The position numbers and the translations under genes are program-made. 64,000 bases of DNA from Cladopsammia gracilis (lineage: Eukaryota > Cnidaria > Anthozoa > Scleractinia > Dendrophylliidae). The stretch spans positions 352,501 through 416,500 of the forward strand of contig JAJGOT010000494.1 in assembly GCA_022457155.1 (NCBI GenBank), in the 5' to 3' direction. The notes beneath the pieces are model-generated. The model was not told where the DNA came from, did not search any database, and saw nothing but the letters and a program-made list of their open reading frames with translations. Position 1 is the first letter of the stretch, and every line of letters starts with the position of its first letter. Below are positions 10,821 through 22,369 of this stretch, piece by piece.

Positions 10821-10939
10821 CTTGCACAAGCAGGTGCACCATTAACTTCCAACAGCCAGACATGAAACTGTGTATCAACCATGAAATCAAATCCAAACAG
10901 CTGAAAACTGTGATATCCCAGACCTTCCGTGGTCAATTC
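10821..10939 (-). CDS. TTL: Tubulin-tyrosine ligase, penultimate coding exon (A1 flank)
   Basis: A 119-nt exon on the minus strand, entered by acceptor ...aactgtag|GAATTG and left by donor AG|GTAAG. It encodes 39 codons including [11 protein letters not shown] and [16 protein letters not shown] is the metal/ATP-binding strand motif of the ATP-grasp fold in TTL, and the spacing fits TTL itself better than the longer TTLL proteins. Phase joins correctly to 9,070-9,220. Both splice sites are intact here, unlike the B1 and B2 copies. Either this is a working 3' end whose other exons lie elsewhere or it is an orphan fragment. Confidence 0.78.
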
Positions 10940-11405
10940 CTACAGTTGTGTAAAAATAAAACAATGCCTTAGCAGTTTCCAAAGCATTTTAAGCCTGGAT
11001 TTGGGGGGGGGGGGGGGGGGGGGGGTACTCCCACATAAAAATGAGGGGTGCTCATCAAAAACGTTTAAAAGAAAAACACCCTAAAAGGTACCAGAGTCTC
11101 CTACAGCTACTATGTATGTACAGAATACCGCTGACCTAACTGAGGGCAACTACTATCAACACCACCAATAAAAAAAATTTCATTCAAACTTTTTTTCTTG
11201 TGGAGGAGATCGAGGGGGAGGGGGAGTGTGTGATCACAGATTAAACATATCTCAAACCCTACTGAAGCACTGATAGGGTGACAGGGACTGGGCAGGTAAA
11301 CCTCGTCCCAGGCCCTTCTCCACATTCAAAATGGGGGGCAGAGAAGGGCCTGGACAAGGCTGCCAAAACACTCCAAATATCCTGGTCAGAGTACGTATTT
11401 TGTTA

Positions 11406-11592
11406 AGCCTGGTTAACACTAGCGACAGAAAGAAAAGATCAGTTTTTTCCTTATATATGTCGTTATGTTTGTCATTATCTTTCTATTATGTCGTTATGTT
11501 GTGTTGTTCACACTGGTGACATAAGACATCTATATACGTCATGTTTGGAATTTGCGTGACCTCGCCGTTATGTCGCCAGTGTGAACCAGGCT
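11406..11592. mobile_element. 187-bp PIF/Harbinger-type MITE
   Basis: TIRs AGCCTGGTTaACACTaGCGA and the inverse end in CAGTGTGAACCAGGCT. A TTA duplication flanks both sides (11,403-11,405 and 11,593-11,595). The B1 flank (about 21,393-21,410) lacks it; A2 has it at 42,471-42,665. A 3-bp TTA duplication fits PIF/Harbinger. Confidence 0.7.
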
Positions 11593-13688
11593 TTATGTAA
11601 AACATGATGAAATGTCTTCATTTTATATGAATGGATTTGGATTACCAGAAAAAAAATATGACTGTGCACATATTGCTGGAAATAACCTCTGAAAAAACCC
11701 ATTTCATTGTGTGACACCAGGGGTTTCTATGCCCAATCCTGCCATTTTGAAAGTGGAGGGGGGGGGGGGGGGGGGTGCACTTAAGATTCATAAAGCCATC
11801 TCAAGTTGAGATGTTTCATAAGTGTTGTTTTTGTTTTTACAAATAGCAGTATAAAATTATCATATTATATTATCATATTATTATCATTATTATTGTTGGA
11901 ATAACAATACGGCGGTTCTCACTAGAGCGCTTAAGCGCACTTGAAGTGCACTTGGTACGTACTTGTCGTGTGAACTCCTTTCTGAGAGCATTTTCTAAGT
12001 CTGACTTAGCTTACGTTTCAATAGAAGCACTCATCTCATTTATTTACACGTTTAAATCTCTTTGTAAAATGAATCACACATTCATTTTCTATAAGCTCCA
12101 TATATATTTCTTTTCTTTTTTATCAAAAACGTCTTTTTGAATGATGCGTGCTGTTAGTTTGTGTGGAATCACCCAAGTGTAGCTCGCGTACTTGGAGTGT
12201 GAACGTTTTAATGACCGCACTTTTTTATTTCTTTGTTGCCCTGGCGATAAGCATAAAACAAAAGGATCCAAGTGCACTTCAAAGTAAGGTCTACTCCTTG
12301 CTTGGGAGCGCACTTGACCAATGACAGTACAGCCTTGCAGCTAAAAGCACGTTTGTGCGCAACTTGAATTCCACAGGGAACGAACTCTCTGCGTCTTGGT
12401 TTACGATTCTGGATTCACGGGTGACTTCAAAGAGACTCTCAAGTTTCATTTTAGCTATTGCATTTGAAGGCGTATTTCATGCCGACTTGGGGTAAAAATA
12501 TTCTATACGTTGAGTTAAAGGTTGTAGTCTAATTCTCAGGCTTAGCCAATCAAAAGCACTACAGCCATGCGCCATTCAATACTCACGAGATAAGAAAACT
12601 TGTTTTTCAGACAAGCACGAATAACCTCCTAAAAATTCACAAAAAGTGAGCATAGTATTACACCAGGCTCAAAGACGATTTTTTTGCTGAATTAAGTTCA
12701 AATTTAACTTGACTTGATAAGAAAAATTATTTTTACTATCGACTTAGCGTTTTATGCATATCGTACGCTTTAGTCCTGCAACTTTGTTTATCAAGCTAAT
12801 ATATCAACTGCATACCTACTTGTGCTCGCAAGTAATTTAAGGTGGCTCGACTGGATTTTTTGGGGGCGATAACCCCCAAGTTTGAGCATTAACTACGACG
12901 CAATTAACAATGCTATGGGAAAACGGTCACCACAACTGTGTTAAATAATAAAGATGCAAATTTCTTAAGACCAGTGTTATATTAACATCGGAGATGCAAT
13001 AGCAACGTAATGACGCCATGACGTTTTTTACTTGCCGTCCTATTTCTCGGCACCAGGAGGTTTTTTCGGTAATTGCTTAAGGGAGCTTGTACCTCTCATA
13101 GCCGCCTCGATTATGGCAAAGATTGAACAAATTCTATAAGAGCGTTTTAGAAATTTTCGGGGATGAAGTTTTGGGGATTATAAATACAGTGAAAACATAC
13201 TATCGACATAATTGGCTAATATCTAAAGAAAACGATGCGCTTTGGGAATGCAGTTTCATCTCAGAGTAGTTTGACTCCATCTGAGATCGTGTGTGAAAAA
13301 GTGACGGGGATTGCTTTGGCCGATTGCGAGAAAGAAAGATTTAATTGGTGTGCATTCAGATGCTCTTGTTGCCATTTTTGTATGTAATTTGGTCTACGCC
13401 TTCAAATGTGACGATAATTTGGAAACCGCTTTATAATTTTTTTTTTTTAAATTTGACAATCTCGAAATTAATCGTCAATTTATATGGCCTGCAAGTTTCA
13501 AGGACATTGGAAGCATGTAAGGCAATAAAATAGGGCCTCCAAGTGAGCGTCCTCATTATTCGCGGGTATTGTTTTCAAGTTCCATATGCATGTGCACAAC
13601 TTTAGCAAAAAACTCATTTGCATCGAACAGAACGCTCTATTGCTTTCCGAAGAATTTTCCGAAATATGCTAGTAACTGGCTTGAGAAT
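11593..13688. other. Intergenic region between A1 and B1
   Basis: No supported gene. It holds a poly-G run (11,757-11,775), repeats of GCGCACTTGAAGTGCACTTG type near 11,933 and 12,270 that look like the ends of another inverted-repeat element, and the empty target of the 10-kb transposon at 12,848-12,856 (cgactggat). It is colinear with 42,860-43,897 plus 53,938-54,790 in unit 2. Confidence 0.55.
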
Positions 13689-13872
13689 AGGCCATTTGCA
13701 CGATGACGTCATATGACTACAACTACCAGAATCCTTCAGTTTTTTGTTTTGTAGTGCAAATTAGGGTTATTGTTATTTAAACCGCACTGGGATTACAAAA
13801 TTTAAATAAGAAAGGAAAAACGAAATGAATTCTGGTAGTTGTAGTCAAATGACGCCATCGTGCAATTGTCCT
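13689..13872. mobile_element. 184-bp fold-back MITE, unit 1 only
   Basis: Arms of about 46 bp (start AGGCCATTTGCACGATGACG) are inverted across the element. Unit 2 shows the empty site (gagaattgtaac, about 54,804-54,815). AT flanks the insertion on both sides (13,687-13,688 and 13,873-13,874). Confidence 0.75.
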
Positions 13873-14359
13873 ATTGTAACAACATTACGCACTCGATGTC
13901 ACCCGATTACGCTGTAATGCAGCCATGCCGAGGGTCTCTATGCCGCCCAGAAAACAAAAAGGTGTTATTCCACAGAACAACAGCTAGAGCTGGATTGAAG
14001 TCTAGACCCACGTAATGCCTGAAAATCTATTGTTTCGTCTTTCCAAAGTGGACCTCAAGTCTACTTGATTTTCAAGCGCACCTCACGTGTACTTTGGTCC
14101 CACAGGCGGCCCAAGCTCAATATCAGATAATCGGGACGTGACCCTTGCTTGCTGGAACACCGAAATAACGATAACTCGCCGAAATCGCGTTAAATCACCC
14201 CGAGGAGCAGGCAAATAACAAAGAATACAACACAGCAACGGGGCAAGTCAATTTTATTCACAAAACGTTCGAATTTTTAAGTTTTAAGACAAACCCGTTG
14301 AAATTCCCATACAAACCTTAAAAAAAATCGAATGTTTGTAACGCAATACCGCTCATTTA

Positions 14360-14600
14360 TCGGTTACCTGTGTTTGGTCCCAGCTTTTGCGCTTCGCTAT
14401 CAACATTTTTCGCTCGCCTCCACTATCTGAGAGCCTGGAACAGGCTACTTTTGCGCCAGCTGAGAGCTGGGGTACATACTTCGTGTACTGCACAGATGAC
14501 GTAAAACAATAGGAAACATTGTTTTGGGTAAAAGAATTTTGATGAAGCATTGTTTCCTTTTGTTTTACGTCATTCGTGTCCTCTACACGAAGTAAGAGCA
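14360..14600. mobile_element. Fold-back sequence upstream of B1, absent from unit 2
   Basis: Inverted arms around TACTTCGTGTA and GATGACGTAAAACAA (about 14,478-14,595). The corresponding stretch in unit 2 (55,265-55,365) has unrelated sequence. No coding content is supported. Confidence 0.5.
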
Positions 14601-14716
14601 GATCTGGATGAATGGCGACGAGGAAGTGTTTCATTTTCCCCTTTCGTTTGCTAACTCGTCGCCCGTTCCCCTGGACAAGGGTAACGCGGACTCTGGGAAC
14701 GAGATTGCTAAAAAAG

Positions 14717-15715
14717 ATGAAGGTACTTTCAAACAACTGTGTTTCCAAAATAAAGATTCCAGAAGGAGTAAAAAGTGGAAACGGAGTTGATTACAACCCG
14801 GTTTTGGATTTGTATGCGACTATCGATTACGTTGATGGAGTTTCTGTGTGGAGTCCTGTGAGTGGAAAAGTTACGGCCGAATGCGATCTGGGGGTTGATG
14901 GAGATCTGCACATGTTATTTGTGCCTGGTGATCGCATTGCAATCAGCTATTCAGAAGGAAATCACGGAGGAATTTTAAAGATCTATTCCCTTAAGAAAGG
15001 CACATTTGATTCATCTGAACTTGATATAGAAGTTCCTTCCATGTCTTATCCTGGGGCGCTCGCACTGTCTCCGGAGAGGAATCTTCTTGTTGCGGGTTCA
15101 GCAGGCATGGATGGCGGTCTTTATGAAATCTGCATGGACTGGGATAACTTAAAAGTCCTCAAAACGAGAGAACTTTGTATTCCTGAAGATGAGGAATCCG
15201 AATATGGAATTGATCAGCTATGCTGTTCTCCAGATTTCAAGGTAATTACAAGTCACCATGGAAACTCTTCCACTTTATCAATTACAAAGGTGCGTTTTAA
15301 CTCTGAAGGGGAAGATGAAAGAGAAGACGAACACGGAGAGGAACACGAAGAGAAAATAGAAATGGTAGAACAAGCTACCATCACTTACTATATGCTTGAT
15401 GGAGAAGAAAACCAGATGAATGATATAACTGGATTTGTCCATGATGAACAAAATCTAATTATTGCAGATGGAGATAAAATTGTTTTGCTGGAGTCAATAA
15501 CAGAAGGAAGCAATGCATATCTCATTGCATCAGGTGTAAAACCTTCAGGGCAATTGAGACTAAACCATAAAGGTCAGTTAATAGTCTGTGAGGAGAAAGC
15601 TATCAAGTTGTTTGAATATAACTGCAACCCAAGGTCCCTGCAAGATTATTGCAGATGCTGTGTAAGGAAAATTCCATCCACACTGAAAAAGTACTTGTGG
15701 TACAAAGAAACCTAG
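14717..15715 (+). CDS. Beta-propeller protein with shortened SOCS box, copy B1
   Basis: Single exon, 332 residues from the conserved MKVLSNNC start; an upstream in-frame ATG at 14,612 is in non-homologous sequence. The propeller is closely related to A1/A2 but has its own acidic loop (EDEREDEHGEEHEEK) and a shorter fourth blade region. The BC box survives (S307-L-QDY-C312-RCC-V316), but the 14 residues linking it to the Cul5-box side are missing, so VRK runs straight into IPSTLKKYLWYKET. Elongin C binding may remain while Cullin-5 recruitment through the normal geometry is doubtful (inference). A Mutator-like terminus (reverse complement AATCTCGTTCCCAGAG) ends about 9 bp before the ATG. 3' flank as in A1. 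Confidence 0.8.
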   Translation: MKVLSNNCVSKIKIPEGVKSGNGVDYNPVLDLYATIDYVDGVSVWSPVSGKVTAECDLGVDGDLHMLFVPGDRIAISYSEGNHGGILKIYSLKKGTFDSSELDIEVPSMSYPGALALSPERNLLVAGSAGMDGGLYEICMDWDNLKVLKTRELCIPEDEESEYGIDQLCCSPDFKVITSHHGNSSTLSITKVRFNSEGEDEREDEHGEEHEEKIEMVEQATITYYMLDGEENQMNDITGFVHDEQNLIIADGDKIVLLESITEGSNAYLIASGVKPSGQLRLNHKGQLIVCEEKAIKLFEYNCNPRSLQDYCRCCVRKIPSTLKKYLWYKET

Positions 15716-17468
15716 TGCTGCCCCCCTCAACATGGCCTCCTAGGCAGACATCCTTTGGGCACAATCATCTTATAGATGGCATGACGAGCCTGAAGAACAT
15801 CAACATGGGGTCTTCCCTGAACAAAAACCTGGCACTTTTACAAAACACTTGAGTTCAAGGGCTGCAATTATTCAAAGAACAAGCTCTTGGACCTGGGGGT
15901 TGGGGTGAGAGGGAGGGGGGGGGATTATTACAGGATCAAGGAAATTACTCTTGAGTGATCATTATCTTAATTCGTATCACCTCTCTACTTAATAATGCAT
16001 TGATACTACAATGGGAGATTTGATACTGATTACTATTGGGGCTTAAAGGGTTAACTCTATGGTTGGTTAGTTGGCTTATAGTCTCAAGCTCTGTATATAA
16101 CATTCTGTTCACACCAAAGTTATTTTATGTCCTGATTGAGACCATGAGCACAGCACTCATGCACCAGACTGCAAAACAGTTGGGGTGAGCACAAAAATGT
16201 TGAAAAAGGAAAGAGAGATTCTCATGCCCAGAGGGTGTGTGAGATGTGAGTGTCTCTCCCCAGTGTCACTCTCCATATTGAGACACACTCCAGATTTCTT
16301 CAGCTCCCTGATAGATTTCACCACAGGCAGCCCAACCGTGGTGTGTGAGTCACATCATATTACAGATTCGAAGCCGGTACACAGCAATGAAATATAGGTA
16401 ATAATACGATTTGTCACAGAATTGAGAAGCGATAGAAAAATCAAAAATATTACACAATAAAGACTTCTTACCTTTACTTTATTGTCCCCATTAAAGTGGT
16501 AAAAATGCATTTAAACCAGTCAGGACACATCAAGGGACAATAAAGTAAAGGTAGGAAGTCTTTATTGTGTAATATTTTTTATTTTTTCTCAATTCCGTGA
16601 CAAATCGTATTATTACCTATGTTTCATTGCTGTGTACCGACTTCGAATCTGTAATATGATGTGACTCACACACCACGGTTAGACTGCCTGTGATATCACA
16701 CATTTTTTCAGTAGAATTGCGCAAAAGCACAGACTGTTTTGCAGCTTACTCATGCTCCCAGGGCTCTTATCCCCTGTATCATACAAAAATAAAATGTATC
16801 TGAGCAAATTAAATCCTTTGTAATTAACTTTGCAGTCCTCTCTTGATGCCAAATGGAGCAATGTGATTGGTTGATTAATACCTTTGGGATCCAGGGGTGT
16901 AGCCAGGACTTTTTCAGAGGTACGCACAATCACTGTTTTCAAACACTCCCCCTGCCTCGTTCCCCCACCCTCAAGTCCCAAATCTTTCTTTTTTTTCCGA
17001 CTTTTTCAGGTATGCATGTGCGTATGTGCGTACAGTTAGCTACGCCCCTGGTATCTAACATAACCACCCTAGCTTTTCACATGTCATGAGCATTTCTTTT
17101 GTTCTTTTTAATGTTTCCATGGAGAATTTATCAAGTTGAATTTACGTTGGGAAAGTCAATCACAAGTACTACAAGATTTATATTCCGATAGTAAAAGAGT
17201 CATTTGCTGCAGTAAAGGTGTACTGTGTGACCAGCCTGATGTTTGGTTTTATTTTTCGTTCTGTTCAAATGACAAATTCTATTAAACATAAGAAATTATA
17301 ATTCAATAATTTATACCGGTTATCATTAGATTGCTTTTCCCTGCCTCAAATAGCATTTCTTTGCTAATTTGCAGGGCAACTGTGTTTAGGTTTAATATGT
17401 CTGAATAAAGTTTTTGTTTGTTTGTTTTTTGTTTGTTTTGTATTTCTAGGCCAAGTAATATTGTTTAT
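15716..17468. other. 3' flank of B1
   Basis: Homologous to the A1 flank but with a fold-back insertion (16,327-16,690). There is a G-rich tract near 15,905-15,927. Frames read here (for example 16,185-16,397) span the inverted repeat and are not supported. Confidence 0.5.
16327..16690. mobile_element. Fold-back MITE with about 160-bp arms
   Basis: Left arm (CAGCCCAACCGTGGTGTGTG...) and right arm are inverted over about 160 bp around a centre near 16,510. The A1 flank (8,425-8,455) lacks it. A second copy at about 58,775-59,140 shows it was present before the unit duplication. The target duplication is unclear (attcac-like on the left, atatcac on the right). Confidence 0.7.
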
Positions 17469-17619
17469 CTACAGCATTATAAAAAATCCTTTAGAGGACT
17501 CAGATTGTGTTTTGCTCTCAGCTTGACAGCTGTTGCAAGGTTCTTTGTCATCCAGGTTAGGAAAGATGGGATCTATAGCTTTTCTTACAAGATCTTCAGC
17601 CAAGTCTGGCAGCAATGCC
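17469..17619 (-). pseudogene. TTL terminal exon copy (B1 flank)
   Basis: Same 151-nt exon as 9,070-9,220 with an intact frame (ALLPDLAED...GFFIML, TAG at 17,469) and an intact acceptor. Its partner exon at 20,063-20,181 has lost its acceptor AG, so the copy is probably non-functional. Confidence 0.65.
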
Positions 17620-17729
17620 CTGAATGAAGAAAACACAAAAATTATTGTCAGCTGTGTATACTTTATCCCTGGGGGGAGGGGGGCCGTCCAATATAGCAGG
17701 GTTCCTATCCAGGGGGAGAGATACCTTTA

Positions 17730-19060
17730 TGTCTAGGAAGAATGATCAGATGGAAAAAATCTTGGTAACCTTTGGTATTGGAGAAGACAGAACAAACTGG
17801 AATTTAACATTAAGAAATGCAAGATTGTGAAGTTATCCAGCTGGAAAAAACAACCAATCCATTCAGCCCTTTGTATGAATGGAGCAGCCTTGGATTCTAT
17901 TACCGAATTCAAAGATCTGGGCCTGTTAATAACTCGAGATCTATTGTGGAATCACCATGTGAATAGCATCACTTTTAAGGCCAATAAGATGCTGGGCCTA
18001 ATCTCACACACCTGCAAGTGCTTTTCTGATGTATCAATCAATCAATTAACTTTATTTCAACACGGTAAAACGGCTCAGTAAAACTGTTTTTCAGACATGC
18101 CGTGCACTTAAATATAATCTAATCTAAATAACAATATTAACGTTGAAAACATTTTATTGTTCCCTTGTAAGATCGAATTTAGAGTACTGTTCGATTGTGT
18201 GGTCTCCTCATACTCAAAGGAATATTGACTTGCTTGAGTGTGTTCAGAGAAGGGCTTCTAAGCTTATCCTAAAGACTGACTCTTTCTGCGAAGCCTGCTT
18301 AAAGGAACTGAACTTGAGAACTCTTGAACAAAGATGTTTTATTGCTGACGTTTCTTTTCCGTATAAAGCTTTTTGTTGTATGGATACCTTAAATTTAGAT
18401 GTCACTAAGTTTTTTTAAAATTTTACCTTGAAGATAATCGCTACATCCTTAAGCCGCGGCTACACGTGCGATTTTTTGCTTGCACAGGTGATGCGATTTT
18501 TTACAAAATTGTCGCGTCGCCAGCGCACGGTAAAAATCGCACGTGTAGCCACTCATGAACATGCGACGCGAGAGCTGAAAAAATCGCAGAAAAAAGTTGC
18601 AAGAGTTGAATGTTTCGTGATAAAATCGCGGACATTGTCGCTCGTGTAGCCGCCCTGCAACTTTTTTCTTGCACTTGCGACGCGACAAAAGGGTATCTAG
18701 CCAATAAGATTTAAGAACTAAAGCGAGGCTCATGCTTAATTACCAACCCAGCTTCGCGCAGTCTTTGTTCCAACATTCTGTCACCAAAATTTGTAACGCG
18801 TGTAGCCACCACCGTATGCTGGCGACGCGACAGTTTTTCAAAAAGTCGCATCACCTGTGCAAGGAAAAAATCGCAAGTGTAGCCCCGGCTTTAGAGGCTC
18901 GACAACATAAAATTAAAGAAAAACTATGCCAAAACAAATGCATTTAAATTCACTTATTTTAATCGCATTGTTGATAGCTGAACAGTTTGCCGAGCGAAGT
19001 TCAGCTTGGTCCTAACTTGAGTTCATTCAAAAAGAAACTACTGAAAATTTTTTATTAATA
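17730..19060 (+). pseudogene. LINE relic with two nested insertions (B1 flank)
   Basis: Same LINE fragment as 9,340-10,139 (SITEFKDLGLLITRDLLWNH, LEYCSIVWSPHTQRN). A LINE/SINE tail is inserted at about 18,046-18,137 with TCAA repeats, and a PIF-type MITE at 18,452-18,890; both are absent from the A1 copy. The end of the frame resumes after 18,900. Confidence 0.75.
18452..18890. mobile_element. 439-bp PIF/Harbinger-type MITE
   Basis: TIRs AGCCGCGGCTACACGTGCGA and the inverse end, with long similarity inward (TTGCACAGGTGATGCGA on both arms). TTA duplication at 18,449-18,451 and 18,891-18,893. Empty site tccTTAgag at 9,961-9,969. Second copy at 60,886-61,323. Confidence 0.8.
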
Positions 19061-19278
19061 CGTAATAGAAATTACTCAGGGAGTATTCGGGCGAGTTATG
19101 CGCTCGGCCAATTTGAAATTACGAGCACCATTACCCCTGAATAATTTGTACGACACAAACTTCAATTACTAATTGTTCACATCAATGACAAAATTTGAGA
19201 TTGAAAACTCTATGTGGATTCTTTTTTACTAAAAACGTCTAGGATATTTTCTTGTTATTGATACGATTATGATTTTAA

Positions 19279-19825
19279 AGGCTGGTTCTCATATATCTAT
19301 TTTATTATTTTATTGTGTTTCTATATATTTTTAGGTGATCTGTTTTTATATGGGGTATAGGACTCCTTTACAGTTCATCCTTTGGATTTTTATTTTTAAT
19401 CCATAGATTGAAATAAATAAATATAATCGTCCCGGTCGTTCCGGTCGTCCGAGTCGTTTCAAAAGTTTTTTGCAAACGACTCAGACGATCGGGACGACTC
19501 CTCATATGATCGTCCCGGTCGTCTCGAACGCAGTCGTAAAATGTGTCCGACAATTTGTTTTGGGCAATAATACTGCATTCTGGGGTAGATCTGGGTCGCT
19601 TCGATCGCCTCAGTCGTCCCGGTCGCCCGAGAGTAGTTCTCATATGATCGTCCCCGATTATTCTTGATCGTCCCAGTCCGGATAGAACACAGTTCTATCC
19701 AAGCGACCGCGATCGTCCCAGTCGTCCCGGGTCGTCTCAGAAGTGTTCTCATATAATCGTCCCGGTCGTCCGTGCACTTTTTGAAACGACGCGGACGACC
19801 GGAACGACTATATGAGAACCAGCCA
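19279..19825. mobile_element. MITE with internal CGTCCCGGTCGT repeats
   Basis: Ends AGGCTGGTTCTCATATA and the inverse, TAA on both sides, and many short CGTCCCGGTCGT-like motifs inside in both orientations. A LINE-like tail is inserted near 19,299-19,425 in this copy only. The A1 flank has the empty site (tttttaattg, about 10,540-10,549). The unit 2 copy is 61,711-63,428 with three further insertions. Confidence 0.7.
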
Positions 19826-20062
19826 TAATTGAATCTAGAATGGGAGTCTTAGGACTCTTTTGCGGACCTCCTATGGCTACTTCTGGACTACAGTGTATTT
19901 AAATGTCATTTTTTTCCTAATTACTTGTAATCTCATCTTTAGTGCCGTGAATTGTAATAAGAAAATAAATGAATCCCTCGGGTGTTCCCAAATAGCAGGG
20001 TTGCTACCGGGGTGGGGTACCATGCTTGGGACATAAACAACAGGACCTTAGAAGCATCTTAC

Positions 20063-20181
20063 CTTGCACAAGCAGGTGCACCATTAACTTCCAACAGCCA
20101 GACATGAAACTGTGTATCAACCATGAAATCAAATCCAAACAGCTGAAAACTGTGATATCCCAGACCTTCTGTGGTCAATTC
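20063..20181 (-). pseudogene. TTL penultimate exon copy with destroyed acceptor (B1 flank)
   Basis: The 119-nt exon keeps its frame ([20 protein letters not shown]) and its AG|GTAAG donor. A LINE-like tail (about 20,182-20,305, ending in TATC repeats) is inserted exactly at the intron boundary, changing the acceptor AG to TG. The same lesion is at 63,784, so it predates the unit duplication. Confidence 0.7.
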
Positions 20182-20631
20182 CATAGTTTTTAAGTAAAGT
20201 TTTAAATATATTTTTGAAAACGGCCTCCATGAAAAGCAGTTTTTATTTAGCTGATGGAAATATGGTGTATAAATAAAGTTATCTATCTATCAAGTTGTGT
20301 ATAAAAATAAAAGTGAAGCAAAAAACGGCAAACTGATCCTTACGGCAGGAAAACAGAAGCAGAAGCAGAAGCAAATAAAATAAAATAAAAGTGGAATATA
20401 ATAGTGCCCAATATTTCGCTTTTAAAATAATGCCTTAGCAGTTTCCAAAGCATTTTAAGCCCGGGGGAGGGTTTGGGGGGGGGGGGTACTCCCACATAAA
20501 AATGAGGTGGTGCTCATCAAAATTATTTAAAAGAAAAACACCCTATAAGGTACCAGAGTCTCGTTTGATGGGCGTGGCTCAAATAGATTTTTACCCCTAA
20601 GATCAGGTTCTAAAAGGTAGTAGTGTGCTAA

Positions 20632-20804
20632 TAGCCCATTTCCGAGTTGCTCTTAGCCTCCTTTTCAAACCGAGGCCAAGTGCAAAACCACTCATATGGA
20701 TGTAAGTTTTATTTGCATGTGAAAGAAAACTAATATCCATATGAATGGTTTTGCACTTGGCCTCGGTTTGAAAAGGAGATTAAGAGCAACTCGGAAATGG
20801 GCTA
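20632..20804. mobile_element. 173-bp fold-back MITE
   Basis: Arms of about 75 bp starting TAGCCCATTTCCGAGTTGCT, almost perfectly inverted around 20,718. No coding content. Confidence 0.75.
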
Positions 20805-21483
20805 ACAGTGTTCGTTACAGATTGTGGTACCCTTATGCGTTACCAATCTAGAAATTAGGACCCTAAAATGGACAACGTGCACCCGAGTCATTTTTTTTTT
20901 TCTGATGCAACTATAGGTCGGTTGTTGCTGCAGCCATGTTGGTGATCACAAACAATGGAAATTGTCATATTTGTTTTGATCGCCAACACAGCTCAGCTGC
21001 GCGAACCACTGTTGACCACTAGGCACTTTCACACAATAGGCTTCAGTTCAACGCAACTCTTTATTTACATAGCCATTACTTCGGCCATGCTTTTCCTACA
21101 GCTACTACGCTTGTACAGAATACCGCTGACCTAACTAAGGGCAGCTACTATAAACACGACCAATAAAAAATTTTCATTCAAGCTACTTTTTTTTCTTGTG
21201 GAGGAGATCGAGGAGGGGGGGAGAGGGTGTGATCACAGAATAAACATCTCAAACTCCACCAAAGCAATGATTGGGTGACAGGGCAGGGACTGGGCAAGTA
21301 AACCTCCCCAGGCCCTTCTCCACATTCAAAATGGAGGGCAGAGAAGGGCCTGGACAAGGCTGCCAAAAAACTTCAAAAATCCTGGTCAGAGTATTTTGAA
21401 ACGTAAAACATGATGAAATGTGTTCATTTTGTATGAACAACGGATTCGGATTACGCGAAAAAAATTTGACTGCACATATTGTG

Positions 21484-21914
21484 GCCTGCCAACTTTTCCG
21501 AAGTCAAATGCGTGCGATTTTCGTATCCATATTACCCGAATTTCCGAAAATGTCCGACGACTGCCTGAACATTGCCGAAGATGTTCCGACAACTTCTAAA
21601 CATTTCCGTAGATTCCCGAAGATGTTCCGATGATTTCTGACGGTTGCCGAATGTCGCTGTGCTCAAAAGCTTGGCGCGATCTTGCATTGCCGAGATAGCG
21701 CTTATCTCGACCTTTCAGCTTGTTATTTGGCACTCAAATGCGACATTTAGCGCCGTTAACTGGAGTATTTTGAGTGGAAATTAAATTCAATCTTTCACGT
21801 TAATGGTTAATAAACAAGTAGTCTAGAATTGTGAGTCAGCAAGTCAGGCATGTGAAATTGCCCTGTATGCGTGTGATCGATGTTTTCAATTCGTAGGCGC
21901 GTGAGTTGGCAGGT
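21484..21914. mobile_element. MITE with CCTGCCAAC/GTTGGCAGG ends
   Basis: Terminal motif CCTGCCAAC at 21,486 and GTTGGCAGG near 21,904-21,912, with repeated TTCCGAAGATG-like motifs inside. A relative is at 26,861-27,122. Ends are approximate. Confidence 0.5.
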
Positions 21915-22369
21915 ATAGGAAATTTGGTAAGAAGACAGCGAGAATAAGTGTGTAGTGGCCAACAGAGCGAAAACTTTTGAGTTGGCCACTACCACAGTGA
22001 AATTTTATTTTTGGTTTCCAACATATTGGGACTTGGTACAAATCTCGTGCATTTTGGTGTGACCCGTGTCTCAGGTCAAGCCCAAATCATACCGTCCAGA
22101 AGGACGTCCAACACCTTATTGAGACTTATATACAGTAATTCAATAAAGGTTGCTCAGGTCATTGGTAATTGGGCATTGGGAAGCTATTCTCACTGCATAA
22201 TTAATTAGCTCATAGCGGAAGTTTAAGTAATCTCTTCGCATTCCTCCGTGATTGCGCACGCTTGTAGTGGTAGTAATGCTTTGCGCTCCCGGGGTATAAA
22301 TTTGGTCGCTCCGCCTAAAACGTGGTCATTTCATCGGTACTCCGGGACGACAGTCAACTTTCGCTTAGT

